Shown here in pieces: positions 1 to 9,192 of a DNA stretch of 64,000 bases. A program made the position numbers and the translations under genes. The number at the start of each line of letters is the position of its first letter. The stretch's first letter is position 1. The DNA is taken from positions 868,001 to 932,000 of the forward strand of contig OY829843.1 of NCBI GenBank assembly GCA_963691885.1, given 5' to 3'. The notes under the pieces are model-generated. The model saw nothing but the letters and a program-made list of their open reading frames with translations, was not told where the DNA came from and did not search any database. The DNA is from G963691885 sp963691885 (GTDB lineage: Bacteria; Pseudomonadota; Alphaproteobacteria; UBA8366; Aestuariispiraceae).

Positions 1-165
1 CACCAACCCGACCAGGACCGCCGCCTTTTTCTGCCGACCGTCAGGCGGAACAAAGTCAGGGTTTAAGTCCCGGTCACCGATTTGCCGCTCCTGATAGGCG
101 CTTCTTTGAGCGATCCTGTTCAGAATTCGGGCCTTGGTTATTTCTTTTGCCACTTCTGATGACAA
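1..165 (-). CDS. NUDIX hydrolase, CoA pyrophosphatase-like (partial, N-terminus only)
   Basis: Only the first 55 codons are in the window; the gene runs off the left edge. The translation ends in a KKAAVLVGLV stretch preceded by a proline-rich PDFVPPDGR segment. This resembles the (R)PAAVLVPLV entry strand of CoA-pyrophosphatase-type NUDIX proteins. The NUDIX box itself is not visible. The chosen TTG start at 165 has a GGAG Shine-Dalgarno (SD) 8 nt upstream that overlaps the stop of the DUF1285 gene, so the two are translationally coupled. An in-frame GTG four codons later is the alternative. Context is supporting: DUF1285 followed by this NUDIX gene next to a MoxR/DUF58 operon is a familiar alphaproteobacterial order. 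The family assignment is inference from a short fragment. Confidence 0.6.
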   Translation of the reverse strand, partial: MSSEVAKEITKARILNRIAQRSAYQERQIGDRDLNPDFVPPDGRQKKAAVLVGLV

Positions 166-170
166 ACCCG

Positions 171-743
171 TTACTCCACACGGCCCAGGGCGAAAAAAGC
201 ACCGCCGCTCCAGACACCTATTTCATCTTCTGCATCATCGCCGCCAGCGTCAGGCGCAGCCTCACAAAGCTCTACCAGATCGTAGTACACCGAGCGCGCG
301 ATTCGGGCGTCAAGGCGATCTCTGAACTCGACATAGGGTGTGGGCTCTCCGGTTTCTGGATCATGGACCATCCGGATTGGATGGTCCGGCCCGGCGGTTA
401 CCCAATGGTCGAGATTTGTCCGGAATTTCAACACCTGGTTTTCCCCACCTCCTTCGACCGCCATCTCAACTGCGACAAATGGCGCGTCGGCGACCGATAC
501 CTCGCCCCGTTCCACAGGGGTCACCAGCCAGTATCGCCCCTCCACATCCCGGTTCAGAACAGTAGAGAACAACCGGCAAATTTTGGGCTTGTTGATGGGG
601 CTGCCGTTATGGTGCCATACGCCTTCCCTGTCGATAGAAATACCGATTTCCTGCGTTGTCTCGGGCCAGTCAAAACCAGACAGGACGGCGCCTTGCTCAA
701 TAAGTTGCGCCAGAGTTTCAGGGGCGGATTTAGAATTTGCCAT
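171..743 (-). CDS. DUF1285 family protein
   Basis: A 190-residue soluble protein of unknown function. It matches the DUF1285 pattern: IDREGVWHHNGSPI near the N-terminus, a LFSTVLNRD segment, GRYWLVTPVERG, then FRTNLDHWVTAGPDHPIR and a conserved YVEFRDRLDARIARSVYYDLVE stretch (only key parts quoted). No signal peptide or membrane segment is seen. I chose ATG at 743, preceded by GGCGAG. An in-frame TTG seven codons upstream (764) lacks an SD. The gene is followed within 6 nt by the NUDIX gene and is divergent from moxR. Biochemical role unknown; the operon link with a nucleotide hydrolase suggests housekeeping. Confidence 0.85.
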   Translation of the reverse strand: MANSKSAPETLAQLIEQGAVLSGFDWPETTQEIGISIDREGVWHHNGSPINKPKICRLFSTVLNRDVEGRYWLVTPVERGEVSVADAPFVAVEMAVEGGGENQVLKFRTNLDHWVTAGPDHPIRMVHDPETGEPTPYVEFRDRLDARIARSVYYDLVELCEAAPDAGGDDAEDEIGVWSGGAFFALGRVE

Positions 744-1002
744 GATCTCGCCATCATCTTTCAATATCAGCGTTCAGCCAAGGGCGCGGTATCAGCTTTC
801 CGAGATTTTTCCGCTTCCCGCACTATATGGTGAAACAGGTTCACACGTGGACGCTGGTATTATCGCTTGTTGGGGTAGTATCCTTTCATTTCAGAACATT
901 CTCTATTTAGAGATGCAGGGTTCAAGCCCCGTCCCCTGAAAAAGTACGGAGCAGACATACAGGTTCGCCTATTAGCGAGTTGCAAACGCCAGGAGACAGA
1001 GT

Positions 1003-2031
1003 TTGACCTCTTCAGACAGTAACACGGCCAAGAATTCTGCAGATTTTTCAAACGCAAGCGACATTGCCGCCGCCGTTGATCAGGTCGTTGAGCAACTCGA
1101 TCAGACACAACAACAGATCGAGCAGGTGATTTACGGTCAGCGCGCCGTCATTGAACAGAGCCTGATTACCATTCTGGCCGGTGGGCACGGACTCTTGGTT
1201 GGGGTGCCAGGATTGGGCAAGACCCTCTTGGTTGAAACAATGGGCACCGCCCTGGGTCTTGATGAGAAACGCATCCAGTTTACCCCGGACCTGATGCCTG
1301 CAGACATTCTCGGGTCTGAAATTCTGGATGAAAACGCGTCCGGAAGTCGTGCCTTCCGTTTTATCAAAGGGCCGGTTTTTACCCAGCTGTTGATGGCAGA
1401 CGAAATCAACCGTGCAAGCCCGCGGACCCAGTCGGCCCTGCTGCAGGCCATGCAGGAAGGCAGGGTTTCCATCGCCGGTGAATATCACGAGCTACCCAAA
1501 CCGTTCCACGTTCTGGCAACGCAAAATCCGATTGAACAAGAGGGCACTTATCCCTTGCCTGAAGCGCAGCTCGACCGTTTTCTGATGCAGATAAACATCG
1601 ACTATCCCGATGCCGCGTCAGAGCGGGAGGTGATCCTGATGACAACAGGGGCTGAGAGACGCCACGCAGAACAGGTCTTGAACCCGGAAAGCCTCGCATC
1701 GATCCAGCAATTGGTGCGCCGGGTTCCGGTTGGCGAACAGGTGGTCGATGCCATCCTGTCGCTGGTCCGGAACTGCCGCCCGGAAGCGTCTGATTCCGAA
1801 CTGGTACGGAACTACGTCGCCTGGGGTCCTGGCCCGCGCGCTTCGCAGGCCCTGATGCTGGCTGCCCGGGCGCGCGCGCTTCTGGAGGGACGTCTCGCCC
1901 CATCCGTTGATGACATTGCAGCACTTGCACGACCCGTGCTGCGACATCGTATGGCACTTGGCTTTGCCGCGCGGGCCGAAGGGATCACGATCGACACGAT
2001 CATTTCATCCATGGTGGAAGGTCTCGATTGA
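1003..2031 (+). CDS. moxR: MoxR family AAA+ ATPase
   Basis: A 342-residue AAA+ ATPase of the MoxR class. These act as chaperone-like ATPases, often working with von Willebrand factor A or DUF58 partners made from the same operon. Visible motifs are Walker A GVPGLGKT (about residues 67-74), Walker B LLMADE (129-134), sensor-1 ATQNP (172-176) and the following PLPEAQLDRF. The start is TTG at 1003, with AGGAGA 6 nt upstream; no in-frame ATG fits. The stop overlaps the start of the DUF58 gene. It heads a four-gene operon encoding what looks like a MoxR-Bat-type envelope system. Family assignment is firm; the substrate is unknown. Confidence 0.95.
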   Translation: MTSSDSNTAKNSADFSNASDIAAAVDQVVEQLDQTQQQIEQVIYGQRAVIEQSLITILAGGHGLLVGVPGLGKTLLVETMGTALGLDEKRIQFTPDLMPADILGSEILDENASGSRAFRFIKGPVFTQLLMADEINRASPRTQSALLQAMQEGRVSIAGEYHELPKPFHVLATQNPIEQEGTYPLPEAQLDRFLMQINIDYPDAASEREVILMTTGAERRHAEQVLNPESLASIQQLVRRVPVGEQVVDAILSLVRNCRPEASDSELVRNYVAWGPGPRASQALMLAARARALLEGRLAPSVDDIAALARPVLRHRMALGFAARAEGITIDTIISSMVEGLD

Positions 2032-2978
2032 GAATGGCCACCGGCGACATCGATATACCCGCCAACAATCGGGCACGGCCCGGCCTGTCTATTGAGGCGG
2101 CGGAACAACGGGAAGCGGAGGGAGAAGCCCTTGGCGGACGTCTTCCGGCCCTGATGGTCCGTGCCGAAAAAGTTGCGATGACAATTGCGCAGGGTGTTCA
2201 CGGACGTCGGCGTACCGGACAGGGGGAAACCTTCTGGCAATACCGCCCCTATAATTCAACAGATCCGGCGCGCAGTATTGATTGGCGGCGTTCTGCCAGA
2301 TCTGATTCCCTCTTTGTGCGGGAAACTGAATGGGAAGCGGCACAAAGTGTCTGGCTGTGGCGCGATGGCTCGCCTTCAATGGCCTTTTCATCAGACAAGA
2401 GATTACCGGAAAAGGGTGACCGCGCGGATATCCTGACGGTTGCGCTGGCCTCCCTCCTCTTGCGGGGGGGCGAGCGGGTCGGCCTGCTGGACAGTCCGGA
2501 TCCGCCCGGTTTCGGGCCGTCGACGCTCAACAGGCTTGCCAGCGCATTGCTGCTGGAAAGCGGTACGGCTGACAGCCTTCCGGATGCTGTCAAACTGCCC
2601 CGGAACGGCCAGGTCGTTTTCATCGGCGACTTACTGTCCGACCCGGACACCCTGAAACGCCGCGTTGCTGCCTATGCGGATCGCGGCATAAACGGCATTC
2701 TGTGTCAGATCCTGGATCCTGCGGAAGAGAGCCTGCCCTATAAGGGGCGGATCCGTTTTTCCGGCATGGAAGGGGAAGGGGACACTGTACTGAACAAGGT
2801 TGAGTCACTCAGGGAGCGATATCACGGGCGCATGCGTCAACATCAGGACGCCTTGCGGGAAATCGCGCGGCTTTCTGGCTGGGTTTATACGGTGCACCAC
2901 ACGGACAACCCGCCGGAAACGGCTCTCCTGTCTCTCTATCAAGCGCTTGACCGGGGCGAAGGACGGGCCATTCGATGA
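2028..2978 (+). CDS. DUF58 domain-containing protein (MoxR partner)
   Basis: A 316-residue cytoplasmic protein with the DUF58 signature: RRTGQGETFWQYRPY, then DPARSIDWRRSARSDSLFVRE, then a QSVWLW strand. DUF58 proteins resemble vWA folds and are almost always encoded next to moxR. The TTG start at 2028 overlaps the moxR stop by 4 nt and has GGAAGG at a spacing of 6. An ATG two codons later (2034) is possible but further from the SD. The stop overlaps the next gene's ATG (ATGA). The role is inferred from context: partner or adaptor of the MoxR ATPase. Confidence 0.92.
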   Translation: MRMATGDIDIPANNRARPGLSIEAAEQREAEGEALGGRLPALMVRAEKVAMTIAQGVHGRRRTGQGETFWQYRPYNSTDPARSIDWRRSARSDSLFVRETEWEAAQSVWLWRDGSPSMAFSSDKRLPEKGDRADILTVALASLLLRGGERVGLLDSPDPPGFGPSTLNRLASALLLESGTADSLPDAVKLPRNGQVVFIGDLLSDPDTLKRRVAAYADRGINGILCQILDPAEESLPYKGRIRFSGMEGEGDTVLNKVESLRERYHGRMRQHQDALREIARLSGWVYTVHHTDNPPETALLSLYQALDRGEGRAIR

Positions 2979-5740
2979 GCCTGACTGCCCTTCTCTCAAC
3001 CCTCAGTTTTACTTCGCCCTGGATATTGACCGCCCTATTGGGCCTTCCCTTGCTTTGGTGGTTGCTAAGGGTCCTTCCACCGGCGCCAAAGACGGTTAGC
3101 TTCCCGGCTCTAAGCCTCTTGATAGGGTTGCAGACCGAGCAAAAATCGCCGGACAGCGCGCCCTGGTGGCTGGTCCTGTTGCGGCTTCTTGCCGCCGCCA
3201 TTGTCATACTGGCGCTTGCCCACCCGGTTATTGACCCTCAGAAATCCGGAACAGGCGACGGGGCCCTGGTCCTTGTGGTCGACAATGACTGGTCCAGCGC
3301 CGGCGGTTGGAGCGAACGCAGGGACGCGATGCTGGCCCTGCTGGATGAGGCAGAGCGGGTTGGCCGTTCGGTCCGCCTTTTGATAACCACCCCGCCAACA
3401 GACGGTACAGACCTTCAGGATCCAGGGATTTTGCGGGCGGAACAGGTCATCGCCCTGATCCGCGATCTTGATCCGGTTCCCTGGCAAAACGACTGGTCCG
3501 TCAGCGCTTCCATTGTGGAAGGATGGGCGGACGGCGCCGCGTCAGAACCGGTTTCACAGGTGTACTGGGCCTGGAATGGCCGCGAAGGTTTGGGGTTCGA
3601 TGAACTGGGCTCCGCACTGGGTGCGCTTGCACCCCTCACAATGATGGTGCCTGACACCGCAAGTTCCGCCGTAGTTATTGACCCGCCAGAGGCTGGGACC
3701 CGCGACCTTACCTTTACCCTGCGCCGTGGACGCGACGATATCGGTGAAACTTTTGCCCTGATTGCCCGGGCGGAGGATGGCCGCGCTCTGGACCGGGTTG
3801 AGCTGACCCTGGTACCGGGCGAAGACAGCGCGACGGCAACATATGATCTGCCAACGGAATTACGGAATACCTTGGTTTCCGTGGAACTGGAGCAAGGGCG
3901 CGGTGCCGGTGCAACAGCCCTGATCGACGAGCGCTGGCAGCGCCGCCCGGTTGGCATGATCGCGCAATCCTCTCTCGATTCAGGACCGTCCCTACTCTCA
4001 GAAGCTTACTTCGTAAGACGGGCATTGGAACCAATCGGGGAATTAAGCCAGGGACCCGTTGACCTTCTGCTGCGGACAGGACAGGCCACCATCGTGGCAC
4101 CTGACAGTGCCAGCCTGACAGATCAGGATCGCAACGCCCTTCAGGACTGGATCGGACAAGGTGGCGTGTTGATCCGTTTCGCCGGACCGAAACTGGCGGC
4201 CGATCGTGAAGACACATTGATCCCCGTTGCTTTGCGCGGTGGCGGCCGAATTCTGGACGGTGCAATGGTGTGGAGTGAACCTCTGACCCTGGGCCAATTC
4301 TCAAATTCAGGCCCGTTTGGTGACCTCCGCCTGCCAGACGATGTGACCATCACCCGCCAGGTTCTGGCCCAGCCGACACCAGATCTGGACGCCAAGACCT
4401 GGGCCCGTCTCTCAGATGGAACCCCTTTGATTACGGCAGAGCAGCGCGGCGAAGGCTGGCTGGTGCTGGTCCACACGACGGCGAACGCAGATTGGTCCTC
4501 GCTTGCCCTCTCCGGCACCTTTGTGGAGATTCTGGAACGCCTGATCGGCCTCAGCCGCGGGGTCGCGAACACAGAGTCGGAGGCCATTCTCCTCCCGCCG
4601 CTGCGCCTGCTGGACGGGTTTGGCCGCTTGACCAATGAAGATGCCTCGGCAACGCCGATCCCTGCGTCTGAAATTGCGGCGACACTGCCCGGCCCACTTT
4701 CCCCACCCGGCTTTTATGGATCAGATCTGTTTGTGCGCGCCGTGAATATCGGCCCCACAGAACCTGAAATTGGACCACCGGATGCCATGCCTGAGGGAGC
4801 GATTATCAGCGGTTACGCAATCGGCCAGGAAATTGACCTGAAACCAGCGCTGTTGATCGCGACATTTGTCCTGTTGATCCTGGATGGATTGATAACGCTT
4901 TATCTGCGCGACTATTTCGACCTGAGGCAGGGCACAATCCGGAATGATGCGCGGGCCGCTGCAATTATGCTTGTTGTGGGCGCAATGGCATTGGCAACAG
5001 GTGTCGGGGACGCGAAGGCACAATCAAATGACGACCGTATCATCGCGGCCCTGGGCGGTACGGTTCTGGCCTATGTTGTAACGGACGACCGCCAGGTCGA
5101 CGAGACCAGCCGTGCGGGGTTGGCCGCGCTTTCACAGGTGCTTCTGCAACGTACTGCAGTGGAAGCCGCCGACCCGATCGGTGTTGATGTTCAGCGCGAC
5201 GAGCTTTCATTCTATCCCCTGCTCTATTGGCCTGTGACTGAAAACCAGAACCCGCCCAGTGCCCGGACCATCAGGCGGTTGAACGACTATATGGCGTCCG
5301 GTGGGACGATCCTGTTCGACACCCGCGATCAAGCCATGGCAGGGCTGGGCGGCAGGGCCGGCCGCAATCTGCAACGGATTGCCGCCGGGCTCGACATTCC
5401 GCCACTCAGCCGGATCAATCCGGAACATGTTTTGACCAAGAGCTTCTATTTGATGCAGGAATTTCCGGGCCGCTGGAATGGCGGCGGCCTCTGGGTTGAA
5501 ACAGCGGGTGTGGCCGCGAATGACAGCGTCTCCCGCGTGATTGTAGGGGGTAATGACTGGGCGGGCGCCTGGGCCACCGATGATATCGGCCAACCACTGT
5601 ATCCAACCGTTCCGGGCGGCAATCGACAGCGGGAACTGGCCTATCGTTTCGGCGTCAATCTGGTCATGTATACGCTGACCGGGAATTACAAGGCGGATCA
5701 GGTTCATATTCCAGCCATTCTGGAAAGGTTGGGCCAATGA
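2975..5740 (+). CDS. BatA N-terminal domain plus DUF4159 membrane protein
   Basis: A 921-residue membrane protein with two recognisable ends. The N-terminus has two hydrophobic segments (about residues 15-30 and 62-80) with the PWILTALLGLPLLWWLLR and LRLLAAAIVILALAHP pattern of BatA-type aerotolerance proteins. A vWA-like domain (LVLVVDNDWSS...) follows. Membrane segments recur near residues 627-645 and 660-680. The C-terminal 230 residues carry the DUF4159 pattern: LAYVVTDD, then ELSFYPLLYWPV and the GGTILFDTRD strand. It overlaps its neighbours by ATGA at both ends, so the four-gene set is surely one transcript. The likely role is in the envelope with the MoxR ATPase; the exact function is unknown. 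Confidence 0.9.
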   Translation: MSLTALLSTLSFTSPWILTALLGLPLLWWLLRVLPPAPKTVSFPALSLLIGLQTEQKSPDSAPWWLVLLRLLAAAIVILALAHPVIDPQKSGTGDGALVLVVDNDWSSAGGWSERRDAMLALLDEAERVGRSVRLLITTPPTDGTDLQDPGILRAEQVIALIRDLDPVPWQNDWSVSASIVEGWADGAASEPVSQVYWAWNGREGLGFDELGSALGALAPLTMMVPDTASSAVVIDPPEAGTRDLTFTLRRGRDDIGETFALIARAEDGRALDRVELTLVPGEDSATATYDLPTELRNTLVSVELEQGRGAGATALIDERWQRRPVGMIAQSSLDSGPSLLSEAYFVRRALEPIGELSQGPVDLLLRTGQATIVAPDSASLTDQDRNALQDWIGQGGVLIRFAGPKLAADREDTLIPVALRGGGRILDGAMVWSEPLTLGQFSNSGPFGDLRLPDDVTITRQVLAQPTPDLDAKTWARLSDGTPLITAEQRGEGWLVLVHTTANADWSSLALSGTFVEILERLIGLSRGVANTESEAILLPPLRLLDGFGRLTNEDASATPIPASEIAATLPGPLSPPGFYGSDLFVRAVNIGPTEPEIGPPDAMPEGAIISGYAIGQEIDLKPALLIATFVLLILDGLITLYLRDYFDLRQGTIRNDARAAAIMLVVGAMALATGVGDAKAQSNDDRIIAALGGTVLAYVVTDDRQVDETSRAGLAALSQVLLQRTAVEAADPIGVDVQRDELSFYPLLYWPVTENQNPPSARTIRRLNDYMASGGTILFDTRDQAMAGLGGRAGRNLQRIAAGLDIPPLSRINPEHVLTKSFYLMQEFPGRWNGGGLWVETAGVAANDSVSRVIVGGNDWAGAWATDDIGQPLYPTVPGGNRQRELAYRFGVNLVMYTLTGNYKADQVHIPAILERLGQ

Positions 5741-7830
5741 CGGATCTCAGTCTGAATTTTGCGCCGCTTGCATCAATCTGGCTAATTGCAACCCTAGGTG
5801 TTATCGGTCTGGCAATCGGTGTCTATGGCCTCGTCAGGGGAGCGGCCGGCTCCCTGATGCGCAGCGCCATCGCGGTTCTGATGACCCTGGCACTTGCCAA
5901 CCCGTCCGCTGTTTCGGAAGAGCGCCAACCGCTCAAAGACGTCGCTGTTCTGCTGGTTGACGAAACACCGTCAAAGGACCTTTCAGACCGCTCTGAGCAG
6001 ACCTCTCTGGCGGTCGAGGCGGTAACAGAACAGCTGGAGGGTTTTTCGAACGATCTTGAGGTTCGCGTCGTCCGCCTGACCCATGACAGTGTTGAGGACG
6101 CAGCCGACGGATCCCGGGTGCTGGAACCGCTACAACGGGCCCTGGCGGACGTGCCACCCCGACGGGTCGCTGGAACCATCATGATCACCGATGGTCAGAT
6201 CCATGATCTGGACGGCCTGGACGGGAACAGTGATGCTGCACCGACCGGCATCAGCGGCCCTGTCCATTCCCTGCTGACCGGTGCACCAGACGAGGCGGAC
6301 CGACGTCTCTCTGTTGTTGAGAGTCCCAGCTTTGGCCTTGTCGGGGAAGAAGCCCAGATCGGCGTGATTGTTGAGGACCCGGCGGCAACCGCACCAAGGG
6401 TTCGTGTGACGATCAAAGTCGACGGTGAATTCATCAGACCCGTTAACGTCCCGGTCGGCGATCGCGCAACGATTTCCATCCCGCTTACCCATCGCGGGGC
6501 CTCTGTCATCGAATTGAATGTCGTTCCGGGCGAGCAGGAAATCACCCTGAACAACAACAAAGCCGTCCTGTCGATAAACGGCGTCCGGGACCGGCTGCGC
6601 GTATTGCTGGTGTCCGGGGAACCGCATCCGGGTGAGCGCACCTGGCGTAATTTATTGAAGTCCGACCCGTCCGTAGATCTGGTCCATTTCACCATTCTGC
6701 GTCCGCCGGAAAAACAGGACGGCACCCCGATTCACGAGCTCTCGCTGATCGCGTTTCCAACCCGCGAATTGTTTGAGGTCAAACTTCACGAATTCGACCT
6801 TGTCGTGTTTGACAGATTCCGTCGGCGGGGTGTCCTGCCGTCACTCTATCTTTCAAACATCGTGGATTACGTTGAAGGCGGCGGCGCGTTCCTTGAGGCT
6901 GTGGGCCCCAGTTTTGCAGGCCCCTATAGCCTGTTCCGGACCCCACTTGGCCGCTTGCTGCCGGGCGAGCCGACGGGCGCGGTCACCATGCAAGGCTTCA
7001 AGCCAGAGATTTCAGAACTTGGCAAACGGCATCCTGTGACAGCCGCCCTGCCAGGCGGGCCCGTTTTCGATGGAGAGCGTGAACCCGTTTGGGGTCGCTG
7101 GTTCCGACAGGTGGAGGTGAATTCGCTGGCCGGTCAAACCCTGATGACCGGTATAGACCGCCAGCCCCTGTTGATCCTCGATCGCGTGGCAGAGGGTCGC
7201 GTCGGTCAATTGCTGAGCGACCATATCTGGCTCTGGGCCCGCGGCTTTGAAGGCGGCGGCCCACAACGGGAATTGCTACGGCGGCTGGCCCATTGGTTGA
7301 TGAAAGAACCGGATCTGGAAGAAGAGGACTTGCGGGCCAGCGCGGACAGCCGCGGCCTGACCGTGACGCGTCGGTCCATGGAGGACCAGGAGTTCACCGT
7401 CGAAATCACGGATCCCGACGGTGAGATAAGTCAGCATCAGCTCGACCGTCTCGAAGACGGGGTACATCGAAGCACAATTCCGGTGCAGAAAGCCGGCATT
7501 TACAGCATTCGGGAGGGGGACACGGCCATCCTCACCGCTGTCGGCGTGTTGAACCCGCTGGAATTTGGCGAGGTTGCCGCCACTGAAGACAAGGTAAAGC
7601 CTCTGTCAGAATTGAGCGACGGATCGACCCAGTGGCTGAAAGACGGGTTGCCCCGGATCAGACAGGTTGAACCGGGCCGTGCCGCGTCAGGTCCGGGTTG
7701 GATCGGGTTGCGGAAGAACGGCGACTATATCGTCACTGGCGTGCAGGCAGCCAATCTGTTGCCAGCGCCCTTGTTGCTGGCCCTGTTGATCGGGGCACTG
7801 GCTCTGACCTGGCGTCGCGAAAGCCGGTAA
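5737..7830 (+). CDS. Large conserved membrane protein of the MoxR/Bat operon
   Basis: A 697-residue protein with N-terminal hydrophobic segments (about residues 10-32 and 40-54) and one C-terminal membrane helix (about 675-690, LPAPLLLALLIGALAL). Between them is a large, probably periplasmic region. It starts with a vWA-like strand (VAVLLVDETPSKDLSDR) and later has a glutamine-amidotransferase-like segment (LRVLLVSGEPHPGERTWRNL ... LVVFDRFRRRG ... VEGGGAFLEAVG). No catalytic triad is obvious. The ATG overlaps the previous stop (ATGA) and this is the last gene of the operon. It corresponds to the large partner found downstream of BatA/DUF4159 genes in alphaproteobacteria. Function unknown. Confidence 0.85.
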   Translation: MTDLSLNFAPLASIWLIATLGVIGLAIGVYGLVRGAAGSLMRSAIAVLMTLALANPSAVSEERQPLKDVAVLLVDETPSKDLSDRSEQTSLAVEAVTEQLEGFSNDLEVRVVRLTHDSVEDAADGSRVLEPLQRALADVPPRRVAGTIMITDGQIHDLDGLDGNSDAAPTGISGPVHSLLTGAPDEADRRLSVVESPSFGLVGEEAQIGVIVEDPAATAPRVRVTIKVDGEFIRPVNVPVGDRATISIPLTHRGASVIELNVVPGEQEITLNNNKAVLSINGVRDRLRVLLVSGEPHPGERTWRNLLKSDPSVDLVHFTILRPPEKQDGTPIHELSLIAFPTRELFEVKLHEFDLVVFDRFRRRGVLPSLYLSNIVDYVEGGGAFLEAVGPSFAGPYSLFRTPLGRLLPGEPTGAVTMQGFKPEISELGKRHPVTAALPGGPVFDGEREPVWGRWFRQVEVNSLAGQTLMTGIDRQPLLILDRVAEGRVGQLLSDHIWLWARGFEGGGPQRELLRRLAHWLMKEPDLEEEDLRASADSRGLTVTRRSMEDQEFTVEITDPDGEISQHQLDRLEDGVHRSTIPVQKAGIYSIREGDTAILTAVGVLNPLEFGEVAATEDKVKPLSELSDGSTQWLKDGLPRIRQVEPGRAASGPGWIGLRKNGDYIVTGVQAANLLPAPLLLALLIGALALTWRRESR

Positions 7831-7951
7831 AGCCTGCACCGCATCCAGGTTTTGCCGCAGTGCAGAAATTCCGCTTTTTTTCCCGCTGATCTGGGGTAAA
7901 GTTTCCCTTACGCAAAATTTGAACACTTTGGTGGACACTTTGGACGACCAC

Positions 7952-9169
7952 ATGAAACCGGCCGCCAGCGACCAGACGGCCCCTCGATCAGAGGGTGACG
8001 AGCGCTGTTCCACGCCCGGTTTCGGATGTCATATGCGACCCAAATTTATGCTGGATCCGGAATGGCGATATTTGAACCACGGGTCTTTTGGCGCCCTTTC
8101 CGTTCCAGTCTTTGAAGCCAATGAAGCCGTCCGCCGGGAAGCAGAAATGCAACCCGGTATTTTTATGCAAGAAGCGGTTATGGGTCGGGTGCGAAAGAAT
8201 ATCGCGGCTCTGGGGCCATTTATCGGCGCAGACCCTGACAATCTGGTCTTTGTTGAAAATGCCACCAGCGCCATCAACGCCGTTTTGCGGTCGCTGGTCC
8301 TGATGCCAGGTGATGAGGTCCTGACGACATCCAACGTCTACAATGCGGTTCGGAAGACACTGGAATTTGTAACAGAACGGGCCTCTGCACGACTTGTCAT
8401 CGCAGAAATTCCCTTTCCCATGCGGAACACCGGTGAAATTGTCGATGCCATAATGGCGGCGATTACCGCACGGACCCGTCTTGTCGTTGTTGATCACGTC
8501 ACGTCCGAGACGGCCATCACCATGCCGCTTGGCGAGATTATTGAGCAGGTCAAAGAACGGGGCATTCCGGTCTTGGTCGATGGGGCCCATGCCCCTGGCA
8601 TGCTGCGCCTGTCACTGGAGAACCTCGGTGCGACCTATTACGCCGGGAACTGCCATAAATGGTTAGGAAGCCCTCGTGGATGCGGATTTCTGTGGACAGA
8701 TCCAGAGTATCAACGCCGCGTCCGTCCCAATGTCATCAGTCACTATATCAATGAGGGCTACCACCGGGCGTTTGACTGGCCCGGTTCCAAAGATTTCTCA
8801 GCCTGGCTGTCAGTTGAAGCCGCGATTGCTTTCAGGGCAACATTGGGGGAAGGCGACATCTACGCCTATTGCAGACCACTTGCGGCACGGGCAGCACGCC
8901 ACCTGGCCGCCGTGTGGGAAACCGAGACCGGAACGCCTCAAGGCGCGATGAGCTTTATGTCGACCGTGGCCCTGCCCTGGACCGGAACATCGAACCGCCA
9001 GAAAGCCGAATTACTCCGGTCGAAACTGCGCGAGCGCCACAAGACGGAAACCTTCATACGCAATATTAATGGTCGACTGTGGCTCCGCGTATCAGCCTTT
9101 GTTTACAACGATATTTCTGAATACAGCAAACTGGGTGAAATCATTCCCCAGATGCTGGATGAACTCTGA
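7952..9169 (+). CDS. Aminotransferase class V, isopenicillin-N-epimerase-like
   Basis: A PLP-dependent fold-type I enzyme of about 405 residues. Recognisable parts are the YLNHGSFGALSVPVFEA entry motif, FVENATSAINAVLRSL (cofactor phosphate region), VDGAHAPG with the pyridine-binding Asp, and NCHKWLGSPRG with the Schiff-base Lys. The family includes isopenicillin-N epimerases, cysteine desulfurases and related C-S lyases; substrate cannot be deduced. I prefer ATG at 7952. An in-frame TTG at 7919 has no SD. No beta-lactam genes are nearby, so a cephalosporin role is very unlikely. It is convergent with the HAD gene downstream. Confidence 0.88.
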   Translation: MKPAASDQTAPRSEGDERCSTPGFGCHMRPKFMLDPEWRYLNHGSFGALSVPVFEANEAVRREAEMQPGIFMQEAVMGRVRKNIAALGPFIGADPDNLVFVENATSAINAVLRSLVLMPGDEVLTTSNVYNAVRKTLEFVTERASARLVIAEIPFPMRNTGEIVDAIMAAITARTRLVVVDHVTSETAITMPLGEIIEQVKERGIPVLVDGAHAPGMLRLSLENLGATYYAGNCHKWLGSPRGCGFLWTDPEYQRRVRPNVISHYINEGYHRAFDWPGSKDFSAWLSVEAAIAFRATLGEGDIYAYCRPLAARAARHLAAVWETETGTPQGAMSFMSTVALPWTGTSNRQKAELLRSKLRERHKTETFIRNINGRLWLRVSAFVYNDISEYSKLGEIIPQMLDEL

Positions 9170-9192
9170 CCGCTCAATCACTTTCTAAATCC

